Of a stretch of 64,000 nucleotides of DNA, positions 8,373-17,039 are shown in pieces. The stretch spans positions 1-64,000 of the forward strand of contig NZ_JABKDD010000003.1 of NCBI RefSeq assembly GCF_013623905.1. Reading direction: 5' to 3'. Below the pieces are notes generated by a model. That model was not told the DNA's origin. It did not search any database and was given only the letters and a program-made list of their open reading frames with translations. This DNA is from Brevibacterium sediminis (GTDB lineage Bacteria > Actinomycetota > Actinomycetes > Actinomycetales > Brevibacteriaceae). The number at the start of each line of letters is the position of its first letter. Position 1 is the first letter of the stretch. Made by a program: the position numbers and the translations under genes.

Positions 8373-9868
8373 CAGAAGATGCCCTTCGATCCGCTGTGCT
8401 CGAGTCCGTCGACCGTGAAGCTCAGTTCCGCAACGCCCTTGGCGTCGAGGCTCTCGAGGTTCTCGGCGAGATCGAGGAACCGGGTCTGCTCCGAATCGGA
8501 GACGATGCCCTCGGCCAGGGTCTTGAACTTCTCGATGTAGTTCGCACGGGCGAAGGGACGAGCACCGAAGGGGTGGGCGTCGGCGACGGCGATCTCGTCG
8601 GTCAGCGTCGAGCCGTCCTCGAATTCGATCTCCACGCGTCCGCCGAAGGCCTTCTCGTTCGGGTCGATCGAGTGGTAGCGGCGGGTCCACTCGGGATCCT
8701 CGGTGGTCTCGATCTTGTGCCACAGCTCGACGGTGTCGGGACGGCCGGCGCGTTCGGGAGCGTATGAGTGCTCGTGGTGCCAGCCCTGGTCCTGCATGGC
8801 CACGGCGAAGATGTACATGATCGAGTGATCGAGGGTCTCACGGCTGGCCTTCGGATCCATCTTCTGCGGATCGTTCGCACCGGTGCCGATGACGTTGTGG
8901 GTGTGGTGCGAGGTGTGGATGACTATGCGCTTGATCTTCGAAAGGTCCTCGATCTGCCCGCCGAGCTTGCGGGCGAGGTCGATGAGCGCCTGAGCCTGGT
9001 ACTCGGCCGAGTGCTCCTTGGTGTAGGTGTCGAGGATCGCACGCTTCGATTCGCCCTTGCCCGGCAGCGGGATGGTGTAGCGGGCCTCGGGACCGGAGAG
9101 GATCCAGGCGATGAAGCCGTCCTCACCTTCGTAGATCGGGTTCGGGGCTCCCTCGCCGCGCATCGCACGGTCGACGGATTCGACGGCCATCTTGCCGGCG
9201 AACGCCGGAGCGTGGGCCTTCCAGGACGAGATCTCGCCCTTACGCGACTGACGGGTCGCGGTGGTCACATGCAGGGCCTGCTGGACGGCCTGGAAGGTGA
9301 TCTCGGTGGGCAGGTGGAGCAGGGCGCCGATGCCGGCTGCGGCCGAGGGGCCCAGGTGGGCGACGTGGTCGATCTTGTGCTCGTGCAGGCACATTCCCTT
9401 GACGAGGTCGACCTGGATCTCGTAGCCGGTGGCGATGCCGTTGATGAGGTCCTTGCCGCCGATGCCCTTGTGCTGGGCGACTGCGAGCACTGCCGGGATG
9501 TTGTCACCGGGGTGTGAGTACTCGGCGGCGAGGAAGGTGTCGTGGAAATCGAGTTCGCGCACGGCCACACCGTTGGCCCAAGCGGCCCATTCCGGTGAGA
9601 AGCGGTCGCTCACCGGCAGGCCGAAGATGTTGGCACCGGGATTGAACGGGTGAGCCTGAGCCTGCTCGCGAGCGTGGGTGGGAGCGGAGCGGCGCACGGA
9701 TGCGGCAGCGACGGAAGCGTTGTCGATGACGCGGTTGATAACCATTTCGGTGACTTCGGAATCGACCGGCGTCGGGTCGGATGCGACCTCGGCGATCTTC
9801 CATGCGAGCTGATCTTCGCGAGCCAGGTTCTCTGAGCTCTTGTAGGTGCGGACTTCATGATTGATCAT
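8372..9868 (-). CDS. prpD: 2-methylcitrate dehydratase
   Basis: Dehydrates 2-methylcitrate to 2-methylaconitate or methylisocitrate (MmgE/PrpD family, iron-sulphur independent). The 498-residue length is typical. Family segments such as the N-terminal [10 protein letters not shown] region, the HPFNPGAN segment and the C-terminal [13 protein letters not shown] are present. ATG at 9868 is preceded by AAGGGGTATCC. It is the promoter-proximal gene of the propionate cluster. No PrpR or other regulator gene is adjacent; the divergent gene is a DUF4916 protein, and a MarR-like dyad lies between them. Confidence 0.95.
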   Translation of the reverse strand: MINHEVRTYKSSENLAREDQLAWKIAEVASDPTPVDSEVTEMVINRVIDNASVAAASVRRSAPTHAREQAQAHPFNPGANIFGLPVSDRFSPEWAAWANGVAVRELDFHDTFLAAEYSHPGDNIPAVLAVAQHKGIGGKDLINGIATGYEIQVDLVKGMCLHEHKIDHVAHLGPSAAAGIGALLHLPTEITFQAVQQALHVTTATRQSRKGEISSWKAHAPAFAGKMAVESVDRAMRGEGAPNPIYEGEDGFIAWILSGPEARYTIPLPGKGESKRAILDTYTKEHSAEYQAQALIDLARKLGGQIEDLSKIKRIVIHTSHHTHNVIGTGANDPQKMDPKASRETLDHSIMYIFAVAMQDQGWHHEHSYAPERAGRPDTVELWHKIETTEDPEWTRRYHSIDPNEKAFGGRVEIEFEDGSTLTDEIAVADAHPFGARPFARANYIEKFKTLAEGIVSDSEQTRFLDLAENLESLDAKGVAELSFTVDGLEHSGSKGIF

Positions 9869-9963
9869 GGATACCCCTTCATAGTCCTTGACCGGAAATG
9901 GTCACATAGTGCTGACACAACTGTAGGCCACGTCACTCGACAGGTCCCTGCCGGTCGGAAATT

Positions 9964-9981
9964 TATCTCGACATCAAGATA
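9964..9981. promoter_or_regulatory. MarR-type operator-like dyad between prpD and the DUF4916 gene
   Basis: TATCTCGACATCAAGATA is an 18-bp dyad with one mismatched pair around a CA centre. The ATCTYGA-N2-TCRAGAT layout resembles operators of MarR-family repressors. It sits about 95 bp upstream of both divergent starts, in an AT-richer stretch. The regulator is not encoded in the window. Confidence 0.5.
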
Positions 9982-10063
9982 TTTTACCCGAAGCGTGTCC
10001 CAGTTCACCAACGGGGTCCCCATGCTCTTCTGCCGCGAGGGATGGTTGTGGGAATATTGGGTC

Positions 10064-10603
10064 ATGACTCGGACTGCCCTGGACTTCGACGAGAACTGGT
10101 TCGACGACGCGGAATACGCGCGCCTGCGCAGACGCATGCCGATCCCCTATGTCAACGCCATCCCGGTGCGGGTGGGCGAGACCGGCAATGTCGAACGCAT
10201 CGGCCTGCTGCTGCGCAGCCTCGAGGACGGCACCCTCGGACGCGAGGTCGTAGGCGGGCGGATCCGCTTCCACGAGACGATCCGAACCGCATTGGTGCGT
10301 CATGCCGAGAACGACCTCGGCCCGATGGCGCTGCCGGTCATTCCGCCTGCGATCAGCCCGTTCCACATCGCCGAGTACTTCCCCACCGAGGGTTCGGCCC
10401 TCCTCCACGATCCGCGCCAGCATGCGATCGCCATGTGCTTCATCATGGAGGTCCGCGGCGAATGCACCCCGCGGGCCGATGCCCTCAGCCTCGATTGGCT
10501 GACCCCCGAGGAGACCATGCGTCCCGATATCGTCGGCGAGCTCTGCTACGGCCAGGACCATATCCTGCGCATCGCACTGGCCCATCTGGGCTTCCGCGTC
10601 TGA
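10064..10603 (+). CDS. DUF4916 (NUDIX-like) protein
   Basis: Function not known. The 179-residue product, starting MTRTALDFDENWFDD, matches my memory of actinobacterial DUF4916 proteins, which have a NUDIX-like fold. The window I would align to the Nudix box is not a canonical GX5EX7REUXEEXGU, so hydrolase activity is doubtful. Conserved-looking segments include PYVNAIPVRV near 25-34, IRFHETIRTALVRHAENDLGP near residue 75 and the aromatic-rich PFHIAEYFP. The open frame extends upstream to 9857, but that part runs through the promoter region; ATG at 10064 is the sensible start. It is divergent from prpD. Confidence 0.75.
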   Translation: MTRTALDFDENWFDDAEYARLRRRMPIPYVNAIPVRVGETGNVERIGLLLRSLEDGTLGREVVGGRIRFHETIRTALVRHAENDLGPMALPVIPPAISPFHIAEYFPTEGSALLHDPRQHAIAMCFIMEVRGECTPRADALSLDWLTPEETMRPDIVGELCYGQDHILRIALAHLGFRV

Positions 10604-10649
10604 GCCGGATGCACGCCCAGGTGAGACGGACCTTCTCGCCCCACGTTTT

Positions 10650-10666
10650 TTCTACAAGTTGTAGAA
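10650..10666. promoter_or_regulatory. Perfect 8-bp palindrome over the -35 region of the stress-protein gene
   Basis: TTCTACAA-G-TTGTAGAA is a perfect inverted repeat with a 1-nt centre. A -10 candidate TAGACT lies at 10676-10681. A -35 at 10652-10657 would give an 18-bp spacer and place the palindrome on the promoter. Half-sites TACA/TGTA recall BlaI/CopY-type operators, but the spacing differs. It is probably the operator for the downstream universal stress gene. Confidence 0.6.
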
Positions 10667-10760
10667 CCGTCTTGGTAGACTGAAAGCGACGCGGACGATA
10701 CCGCCAGTCGGGGCCGTCGTCGGCGTCTGGGTTGGACAGGCCCCGATCGAGAGGTGCGAG

Positions 10761-11678
10761 ATGTCTGCTCAAACCAGTTCGTCCGAATCCGGCCTCAACC
10801 TCGAACTCGGCGTCCTCGTCGGCTTCGACGGCTCGGAACTCGCCGCCCAAGCCGTCCGCTACGGCGCAGTCGAGGCCGAACGCCGCAGAACCGTTCTCAC
10901 CGTCGTCACCGCCTATGAGCTGCCGACGATGATCTATCCGAATATGGCCTCCATCCCCAGTGAACCCGAGGATGACAAGGCGAAGAAGGAAGCAGAGAAG
11001 ACCCTCGCCGAGGCGGTCGAACTTCTGCGCGATTACTCCGGTGAGAAGTCCTTCCGCACGGCACCCGGCAATTCCGCCGGTGCGCTCGTCACGCTCAGCG
11101 CCGATGCCGAGGTCGCCATCGTCGGCGCCCGCGGCCGCGGCGGTTTCATGGGTCGAGTCCTCGGATCCGTGTCCACGGCGCTGCCTGCCCACGCTCACTG
11201 CCCGACGATCGTCGTTTCCGAACGGTCGGCCTCGGCAACGGCCGGCAACGGCCCAGTCGTCGTCGCGGTCGACGGTTCCGACACCGGTCGGGTCGCCATG
11301 TTCACGGCAGCCGCCGAGGCCGCCTTACGCGGCACGGAACTCGAACTCGTCGTGGTGCTGCCGGCCGGTGAGGAATGGCTCTACTGGTACCCCGACCTCG
11401 AACTCAGCTCCGAGGTCACCGCGCGTCGACAGAGGCAGCTGACCGAATCACTCGAGAAGGAAGCCGCGACGCTGTCGGAGCAGTTCCCGGATCTGACGGT
11501 GACCACCTCGGTGCCGGTCGGCGATCCGACTGAGACTCTTGTCGAGATCAGCTCCCGCGCACAGCTGACGGTGATGGGCACCCGTGGGCGCGGACGGATC
11601 CGCAGCGCACTGCTGGGATCCGTCTCGCGCGGAGTCCTCAACCACGCCGAGGGTCCGGTCATGGTGGTTCCGAGCTAA
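10761..11678 (+). CDS. Universal stress protein, two tandem Usp domains
   Basis: Cytoplasmic stress protein of 305 residues with two Usp domains, roughly 12-150 and 162-303. Each domain ends in the ATP-binding G-2x-G-9x-G-S/T motif: GARGRGGFMGRVLGS in the first and GTRGRGRIRSALLGS in the second. Nucleotide binding is therefore likely. Such tandem Usps in actinobacteria are commonly induced by hypoxia or stasis. The leader between 10604 and 10760 carries a strong palindrome over the promoter but no DosR-type box. The start is ATG after GAGAGGTGCGAG. The gene is monocistronic and convergent with the metallophosphoesterase gene. Confidence 0.93.
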   Translation: MSAQTSSSESGLNLELGVLVGFDGSELAAQAVRYGAVEAERRRTVLTVVTAYELPTMIYPNMASIPSEPEDDKAKKEAEKTLAEAVELLRDYSGEKSFRTAPGNSAGALVTLSADAEVAIVGARGRGGFMGRVLGSVSTALPAHAHCPTIVVSERSASATAGNGPVVVAVDGSDTGRVAMFTAAAEAALRGTELELVVVLPAGEEWLYWYPDLELSSEVTARRQRQLTESLEKEAATLSEQFPDLTVTTSVPVGDPTETLVEISSRAQLTVMGTRGRGRIRSALLGSVSRGVLNHAEGPVMVVPS

Positions 11679-11686
11679 TCGACAGC

Positions 11687-11729
11687 GCCGGGTTGATCAG
11701 CACGGCTGTGCCGATCAGCTGAGCCCGGC
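11687..11729. terminator. Possible bidirectional terminator between the Usp and metallophosphoesterase genes
   Basis: GCCGGG (11687-11692) pairs with CCCGGC (11724-11729), and inside it GATCAGCAC nearly pairs with GTGCCGATC (one mismatch). The structure spans the 3' end of the minus-strand gene. There is no U-tract, so termination is uncertain. Confidence 0.4.
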
Positions 11730-13673
11730 ACCTCGGCGGCGACGGCTCACCACGAGAAGTGTCGCACCGAGTGCCAGCGCTCCCGCGCCGACGGCCAAGG
11801 GCAGTGCGAGCCCACCGCCGGTGCGGGGCAGGTCTCCATCCCCACTCGCCGATGCGGTCCCGGATGAATCCGAATCATCGCCCGTTCCTGCGGCGTTCGC
11901 CTCGGTCGCATCTGCCTCGGAGCCGGAGTCGGCAGTGCCGGCATCTGCTGTCCCCGAGTCTGTTCCGTTCTCGTCGTCGGTACCGTCAGACCCGACACCA
12001 CCCGAGGCAGCACCGTCGGAGGCGGCGCTGTCGGAGGCGGTGCCACCCGTACCAGCGTCGTCGCTGGTTCCGGCATCATCGGCACCTGCGTCCGCGTCGT
12101 CGCTCGTTCCTGCACTGTCGGCGTCATCATTCGCACCTGCATCATCAGCACCTGCCGCGGAGTCGGCACCCGCGCTGGCGCCGGAACCGGCGTCTGCACC
12201 GGCGTCGTCATCCGGGGCGGGTTCTTCCGCCTCGGCGCGCCTGAGTTCGACATCGTCGATCTGCTCGGCTGCGGCCTGCGCTTCCGCGCGCTCACCATCG
12301 GCCGGTGGCCCACCTGCCGGCACCTCATAGGTCGTCGCCCGCAGCGCCTCGTCGCTGACCCGGACCCGCGTGAAGGCGGGCACGTCGTTGTGGACGCTCT
12401 TGCCTTCCCAGTCGAGGCCGGGAACGTAGTCATAGAACTTCGACCCTGATGACGAGGTCAGCGTGAGGTAGAGCGTCTGCCCGTCTTCCTTCTCTTCCTC
12501 GGCTCCCGCTTCGGAGCCCTCAACAGGCTTGCCTTCGCCGTCCATGAGGAAGGTGCGGTTATAGATGTGGTCGTGGCCGGAGACGACGAGGTCGATGTCA
12601 TTGCGGGCCGCGACCGGAGGGATCGCCTTCCGCAGCCGTTTGACGTCGAGGTCGTCCCAATGGGTTGCCGTCGAATAGATCGAGTGGTGGAACCCGAGAA
12701 CAGTCCAGCGTGCCTGGTCTCCGTGCTCGGCGACGACCTCGTCGATGAACTCGGCGTGGGCATCCATGTCCGGGCTGTTCGAGTTGATGTTGAGGAACAG
12801 GACCCCGTCCTCGATGAACCAGTAGTCGCCGCCGGAGGTGATGACGCCGCCACCGCCGTGATCCTGGCTGACATTGGGTCGGTTGAAGTGCTGCTCGTAG
12901 GCTTTCGAAGACACATCGTGGTTGCCGATCGTCGTCGCCTGCGGGATCGTGCGGGTCGCTTCCGGTGCCAGGTACTGCGCGTACTGCTCCTGGTTGCCGG
13001 CGGAGTTGACCTGGTCTCCCAGCGAGTAGAAGAAGCTCGGGTCGTCAGCAGTGGCCGCCGCCGAGGACAGGGTCCGGTCCCAACCGGCAGCGTCGTCTGG
13101 ATCCCCGCCTCCGGCACCGACCTGGGGGTCGCCGAAGACGAGGAATTCGTCGTCTCCTCCAGCAGACCCTGTGGTGAACTGCTGCACCTCGGTGTACCCG
13201 TCCTCTTCGCTGCCGACCTGGTAGGCGTAGTCAATGCCAGGTTTCAGGTCGGTCATGCTCGCATGGTTGAAGTGACGCTTGAGGTCGGCGGCAAGGCCCG
13301 AGTCCGTGGTCTCAGCCTTGTCAGCATCGGCGGGGAGCTTTCCGCCAACGAGCTCACTCGCCGGCGCCCACCGGATCTCTCCCCCACCGGCACTCTCACT
13401 CATCCACGAGAGGTTGCGCGCCGTGGAGTCGGCCCCGACCTGCAACACGGTATCGGTGATCGCCTCGCTCCCAGCATCCGCCTCGGCGGGCGAATCCGAC
13501 CGGTCCGGGCTGCGAGTCTGAACAGAGTCGGCATTCGCACCCTGGGTCGCGGTCGGCCCTCCGGAGCCGAGAGATGGTTCGGCACGCACGGGCACCGGGG
13601 CCGCCACCAGAGCGGCGAGCAGGGTGGCGGCGGACAGGGCACTGAGCGGTCTCTTAAGTCGATGCGTATTCAC
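11715..13673 (-). CDS. Secreted, sortase-anchored metallophosphoesterase (purple acid phosphatase-like)
   Basis: Likely hydrolyses phosphate esters outside the cell. The 652-residue product starts at GTG and has a signal peptide (about 1-33, cleavage near VRA-EPS). A fibronectin-like N-terminal domain of purple acid phosphatases follows, then a calcineurin-like domain. Metal motifs are FGDPQVG, LGDQVN, IGNHD, GFHHS and SGHDHIYNR. From about residue 450 there is a long acidic linker of Asp, Ala, Gly and Ser with degenerate GTSDDA-type repeats. Then come LPRTG, a hydrophobic segment and RRRR, the layout for sortase attachment to peptidoglycan. It is convergent with the Usp gene and probably monocistronic. 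Confidence 0.9.
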   Translation of the reverse strand: MNTHRLKRPLSALSAATLLAALVAAPVPVRAEPSLGSGGPTATQGANADSVQTRSPDRSDSPAEADAGSEAITDTVLQVGADSTARNLSWMSESAGGGEIRWAPASELVGGKLPADADKAETTDSGLAADLKRHFNHASMTDLKPGIDYAYQVGSEEDGYTEVQQFTTGSAGGDDEFLVFGDPQVGAGGGDPDDAAGWDRTLSSAAATADDPSFFYSLGDQVNSAGNQEQYAQYLAPEATRTIPQATTIGNHDVSSKAYEQHFNRPNVSQDHGGGGVITSGGDYWFIEDGVLFLNINSNSPDMDAHAEFIDEVVAEHGDQARWTVLGFHHSIYSTATHWDDLDVKRLRKAIPPVAARNDIDLVVSGHDHIYNRTFLMDGEGKPVEGSEAGAEEEKEDGQTLYLTLTSSSGSKFYDYVPGLDWEGKSVHNDVPAFTRVRVSDEALRATTYEVPAGGPPADGERAEAQAAAEQIDDVELRRAEAEEPAPDDDAGADAGSGASAGADSAAGADDAGANDDADSAGTSDDADAGADDAGTSDDAGTGGTASDSAASDGAASGGVGSDGTDDENGTDSGTADAGTADSGSEADATEANAAGTGDDSDSSGTASASGDGDLPRTGGGLALPLAVGAGALALGATLLVVSRRRRGAGLS

Positions 13674-13683
13674 CCGCCCATTC

Positions 13684-13697
13684 CTACTGACCAGTAG
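13684..13697. promoter_or_regulatory. Short palindrome just upstream of the metallophosphoesterase gene
   Basis: CTACTG-AC-CAGTAG, a perfect 6-bp inverted repeat 11 bp upstream of the GTG start, in the expected promoter area. It may be an operator. I did not see PHO-box repeats here. Confidence 0.35.
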
Positions 13698-13825
13698 TGT
13701 CCGATTGTTCGAGGCCCATCGACGGGAATGGGAACGGGAAGTGAATCCTCGATGACCGCCCCCGGCCTCCGCGTCGCCACGGATCCCGGTCGCTGCCCCG
13801 CTCCCCTGTTGTACAGTGGTGGCTA

Positions 13826-13915
13826 CGACAGGGGAGCGCCGTCAGGGGCGCTGAGAGTGCAGAAGAAGCTGCAGACCCTCGAACCTGATGCGGTTAGCAC
13901 CGTCGAAGGAAGTCG
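13826..13915 (+). ncRNA. TPP (thi-box) riboswitch
   Basis: The thiamine-pyrophosphate aptamer signature is clear: CTGAGA at 13851-13856, then ACCCTCGAACCTGATGCGGT (13875-13894) and TAGCACCGTCGAAGGAAGTC. P1 can close with CGAC (13826-13829) and GTCG (13912-13915). A hairpin GCGCC/GGCGC and a variable arm GTGCAG/CTGCAG fit the P3 region. A TACAGT -10 candidate at 13812-13817 would start transcription just before the aptamer. It controls ykoE-ykoD-ykoC: high TPP should shut off uptake. Confidence 0.95.
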
Positions 13916-13927
13916 AGACTCTTCACC

Positions 13928-13946
13928 CCTCCTTGAAATGAGGAGG
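13928..13946 (+). promoter_or_regulatory. Ribosome-site sequestering hairpin of the TPP riboswitch
   Basis: CCTCCT (13928-13933) pairs perfectly with AGGAGG (13941-13946), which is the Shine-Dalgarno of ykoE. This argues that the riboswitch works on translation initiation, as is common for high-GC TPP riboswitches. Confidence 0.65.
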
Positions 13947-13950
13947 CACA

Positions 13951-14580
13951 ATGCCGAAAACCACCACGCCGAACACCACACCCACCCCTTCACGCGCCTT
14001 CACCGCGGCGCCGAAATCCAAACAGTGGCGGGTGGTCGACTATGTCACCACCGCCGTTCTCGGCATCGCCGTGGGACTCGTGTTCTGGGTGTTGGCGCTG
14101 AGTTGGAAGGTCCTCGAACTCGCCTTCCAGGCATTCCCGCCGTCGATCGGCCTCATCGCCGGGCTCTGGGTGCTGGCCGGTCCGCTCGCCGGTGCGATCA
14201 TCCGCAAACCCGGTGCCGCGCTCCTGTGCGAACTCATCGCGGCCATCGTCGAAGCCGTCCTCGGCTCCCACTTCGGAGCAACCGTTCTGCTCTCGGGTCT
14301 GCTGCAGGGCCTCGGTGCCGAACTCGTCTTCGCCGCCTTCGGCTACAAGCGCTTCACCCTGTGGGTCACCGCCGCATCGGGCATGCTGGCGGCTGCGTTC
14401 ATGGCCGTGAGCGAGAACATCATGTACAACGCAGAATGGCAGTTCGGCTTCCAGGCGATTTACGCCGTCTGCGCGATCGTCTCCGGCCTCGTCATCTCCG
14501 GGATCGGCGCCTGGTTCGCCTATCGGGCGATCGCGGCCACGGGTGCTCTGAGCTCCTTCGCCTCCGGCCGTCTGCGCTGA
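13951..14580 (+). CDS. ykoE: ECF transporter S component, YkoE family (thiamine precursor uptake)
   Basis: Membrane substrate-binding subunit of an energy-coupling-factor transporter. The 209-residue product has a polar N-terminus (about 30 residues) and about six hydrophobic segments. YkoE-type proteins bind thiamine or its hydroxymethylpyrimidine moiety. That identity is supported by the TPP riboswitch directly upstream and the ATPase and T-component genes downstream. ATG at 13951 is 5 nt after AGGAGG. The stop overlaps the ykoD start (TGATG), indicating translational coupling. An alternative would be another vitamin S component, but the riboswitch makes that unlikely. Confidence 0.92.
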   Translation: MPKTTTPNTTPTPSRAFTAAPKSKQWRVVDYVTTAVLGIAVGLVFWVLALSWKVLELAFQAFPPSIGLIAGLWVLAGPLAGAIIRKPGAALLCELIAAIVEAVLGSHFGATVLLSGLLQGLGAELVFAAFGYKRFTLWVTAASGMLAAAFMAVSENIMYNAEWQFGFQAIYAVCAIVSGLVISGIGAWFAYRAIAATGALSSFASGRLR

Positions 14581-16112
14581 TGGCGCTGCCGATCACGGCC
14601 GCCGGCTTCTCATGGTCGCACACCGACCGTGACCAGCCGGCTGTCGGTCCACTCGACCTTCAGATCGCGGCCGGAGAGAAAGTGCTGCTGCTCGGCGCCT
14701 CCGGGGCCGGCAAATCGACGTTCCTCCACGCCGTCGCCGGTGTCCTGCCCGAGGAATCGGGTGAGGCCACCGGTGAACTCCTCGTCGGCGGTGAGAAACC
14801 GGATCCCCGCCGAGGCAGCACCGGGCTGGTCCTCCAAGATCCCGATTCTCAGGTGATCTTCTCCCGCATCGGTGATGATGTGGCGTTCGGGATGGAGAAC
14901 CTCGGACTCCCGTCCGAGACAATCGACGCTCAGGTCCCCGAGTCCCTGCAGGCGCTGGGACTCGATCTGCCGCCGGAGCATCCGAGTGCCGCTCTGTCCG
15001 GCGGGCAGAAGCAGCGGCTGGCTCTGGCCGGGATCCATGCGATGGCCCCGGAGGTCATCGTCCTCGACGAACCGACGGCCAATATCGATCCCGCCTCGGC
15101 CGCCGAGGTCCGCGATGCCGTGCTCACCGTGCAGGCCGAGACACAGGCGACCATGCTCGTCGTCGAACACCGGGTCGAGCTGTGGATCGATCACGTCGAC
15201 CGGGTCATCGTGCTCGGCCGCGACGGCATTGCTGCCCAAGGTCCGCCCGCGCAGATCTTCTCCGATCCGGACCTGACCGACACACTCGTCGACTGCGGAA
15301 TCTGGATGCCGCGGCACTCCCCCGACTCGCGCCGAGGCGGAACCGCAGAAATCAATAGGACGACGGGCCGCCTCGGCGAGGTTCTGCTGCGCACCCATCG
15401 GCTCAGCGTTGCTCGACCGCGCATGGCCGCCCCCACCGCGGCCGGCCTGGAGCTGAGCCTGCGTGCCGGTCAGGCGCTCGGAATCGTCGGTGCGAACGGG
15501 GCAGGCAAATCGACGACGGCCCTGACCTTGGCGGGTCTGCTGCCCGAATTCTCCGGGCAGGTCCTCGCCGAGGCGGCCCTGCGGGAAGGAGCCAAACGGG
15601 CCCGGCCTTTCGCCTGGCCGTCGAAGCAGTTGGCGGCGCGCATCGGCATGGTCTTCCAGGAACCGGCGCACCAGTTCCTCACCTCGAGCGTGGCGACCGA
15701 ACTCGAGCTTGGCCCCCGACTGGCCGGATGGTCTGCCGCCGAGTCGCAGGCACGGGTGGATGAGCTTCTTGAGGGACTCGGTCTCACCGGGTTGGCGCAG
15801 GCTCATCCGCAGAGTCTCTCAGGTGGGGAGAAGCGTCGCCTGTCGGTGGCGGCGATGCTGGCTCCCCGGCCCCGGGTACTCATCGTCGATGAGCCGACCT
15901 TCGGTCAGGATGCGCTGACGTGGGCGCGGTTGGTGGAGATGTTCCTCGATGTCTTGGAACACGGTTCCGCGGTGGTCGCGGTTAGCCACGATCAGGCGTT
16001 CCTCGAGGCCATAGGGGCCGATCTCCTCCAGCTCGGCGACCGCAGCAGCGCAGAACAAGCCGACATCAGTGGGTCGGATTCGCATGTCAGGGCGGGTGAT
16101 CGCGGTGAGTGA
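14580..16112 (+). CDS. ykoD: ECF transporter ATPase with two fused ABC domains
   Basis: Energises the YkoEDC transporter. The 510-residue product contains two ATP-binding cassettes. The first has Walker A GASGAGKST (about 39), signature LSGGQKQR and Walker B VIVLDEPT. The second has GANGAGKST (about 305), LSGGEKRR and VLIVDEPT. The fusion replaces the usual EcfA/EcfA' pair. The start is the ATG overlapping the ykoE stop by one base; the frame is open further upstream only through the riboswitch and ykoE. Its 3' end overlaps the start of ykoC. Confidence 0.94.
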   Translation: MALPITAAGFSWSHTDRDQPAVGPLDLQIAAGEKVLLLGASGAGKSTFLHAVAGVLPEESGEATGELLVGGEKPDPRRGSTGLVLQDPDSQVIFSRIGDDVAFGMENLGLPSETIDAQVPESLQALGLDLPPEHPSAALSGGQKQRLALAGIHAMAPEVIVLDEPTANIDPASAAEVRDAVLTVQAETQATMLVVEHRVELWIDHVDRVIVLGRDGIAAQGPPAQIFSDPDLTDTLVDCGIWMPRHSPDSRRGGTAEINRTTGRLGEVLLRTHRLSVARPRMAAPTAAGLELSLRAGQALGIVGANGAGKSTTALTLAGLLPEFSGQVLAEAALREGAKRARPFAWPSKQLAARIGMVFQEPAHQFLTSSVATELELGPRLAGWSAAESQARVDELLEGLGLTGLAQAHPQSLSGGEKRRLSVAAMLAPRPRVLIVDEPTFGQDALTWARLVEMFLDVLEHGSAVVAVSHDQAFLEAIGADLLQLGDRSSAEQADISGSDSHVRAGDRGE

Positions 16113-16950
16113 CAGTCTCGATATGAATTCTCGCCCCGCCTCCGAGGTCGCCGCAGAGGATCCGGGGCAGCTCATCCCCGTGGTGCGTTCCACCGCTTTG
16201 GCTCGGTGCAATCCGCTGACGAAGATCGCAGTCGCGCTCATCCTCATGGTCGGGGCGCTGCTGAGCATCGATCTCGTCTCTGCCGGAGTGGTGCTGCTGG
16301 CAGCATTGCTGGCTCTGCCGGCGACGGGACTCGATCTGATGGCCGCGGCCAAGCGGCTGTGGTTCCTCCCCGCCGGAGCCCTGCTTGCGGCCTGGGGCAC
16401 AGCGCTGCTGGCGGAGAAGACCGGGGATGTGGTCGTCGACTTCGGTCCGATTCTGTTCACCACGGAGTCACTGGCCGCGGCCGCGGCGATCTTCGTCCGT
16501 GCCCTGGCGTTGGCGATCCCACTCATCGTTCTCGCGTCGACGATCGATCCGCGTGACCTCGCCGATGCGCTCATTCAGCGCCTGCGACTGCCGGAGGTCG
16601 TCGTGGTCTCGGTTCTCGCGGCCTCACGTCTGCTCGGACTGCTCGTCAGCGAGTGGCAGGTGCTGGCGATGGCCAGGCGGGCCAGAGGCGTCGCGGGCGG
16701 TTCGCTTCTGCGGCGCACGGGCAGCCTCTTCAGCGGGGTATTCGTTCTGCTCGTGGTCTCGATTCGCCGGGCAACGACCTTGGCGATGGCGATGGAGGGG
16801 AGGGCATTCGGTCGTCCCGAACGCACGTGGCGCAGGCGGTCGAAGTTCGCGGTCCGAGATCTCGTGGCGGTGCTTCTCAGTCTGGCCGTCTGCGCGGTCG
16901 CGATCGGTGCAGCTCGCGTGCTCGGAGTCTGGAACCCGATCATCGGCTGA
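16105..16950 (+). CDS. ykoC: ECF transporter T component (transmembrane coupling subunit)
   Basis: Links the S component to the ATPase. The sequence has a hydrophobic N-terminal half and the two Ala-Arg-type coupling motifs of EcfT proteins, AMARRARGV and AMEGRAFG. I chose GTG at 16105, 8 nt after AGGGCGGG and overlapping the ykoD stop, giving 281 residues. ATG at 16084 or at 16123 in the same frame are alternatives. It completes the ykoE-ykoD-ykoC operon. A short non-coding stretch without obvious hairpin separates it from the convergent DUF4287-like gene. Confidence 0.9.
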   Translation: MSDSLDMNSRPASEVAAEDPGQLIPVVRSTALARCNPLTKIAVALILMVGALLSIDLVSAGVVLLAALLALPATGLDLMAAAKRLWFLPAGALLAAWGTALLAEKTGDVVVDFGPILFTTESLAAAAAIFVRALALAIPLIVLASTIDPRDLADALIQRLRLPEVVVVSVLAASRLLGLLVSEWQVLAMARRARGVAGGSLLRRTGSLFSGVFVLLVVSIRRATTLAMAMEGRAFGRPERTWRRRSKFAVRDLVAVLLSLAVCAVAIGAARVLGVWNPIIG

Positions 16951-17039
16951 GGCGGATCGGGTGTCTCGGAGCTGCCGTGCTCACAAGAGGTCGGAGCCGT
17001 TCCACCGGCGGTCGATCAGAGCTGCCGGACGGTCAGAGC

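Noticed and set aside
10650..10666. DosR or Rex box for the universal stress gene
   Set aside because: Neither the GGGACT/AGTCCC core nor TTGTGA/TCACAA is present.
13728..14579. Upstream extension of the ykoD frame as an N-terminal domain
   Set aside because: This part covers the TPP riboswitch and ykoE in another frame; a good ABC start exists at 14580.
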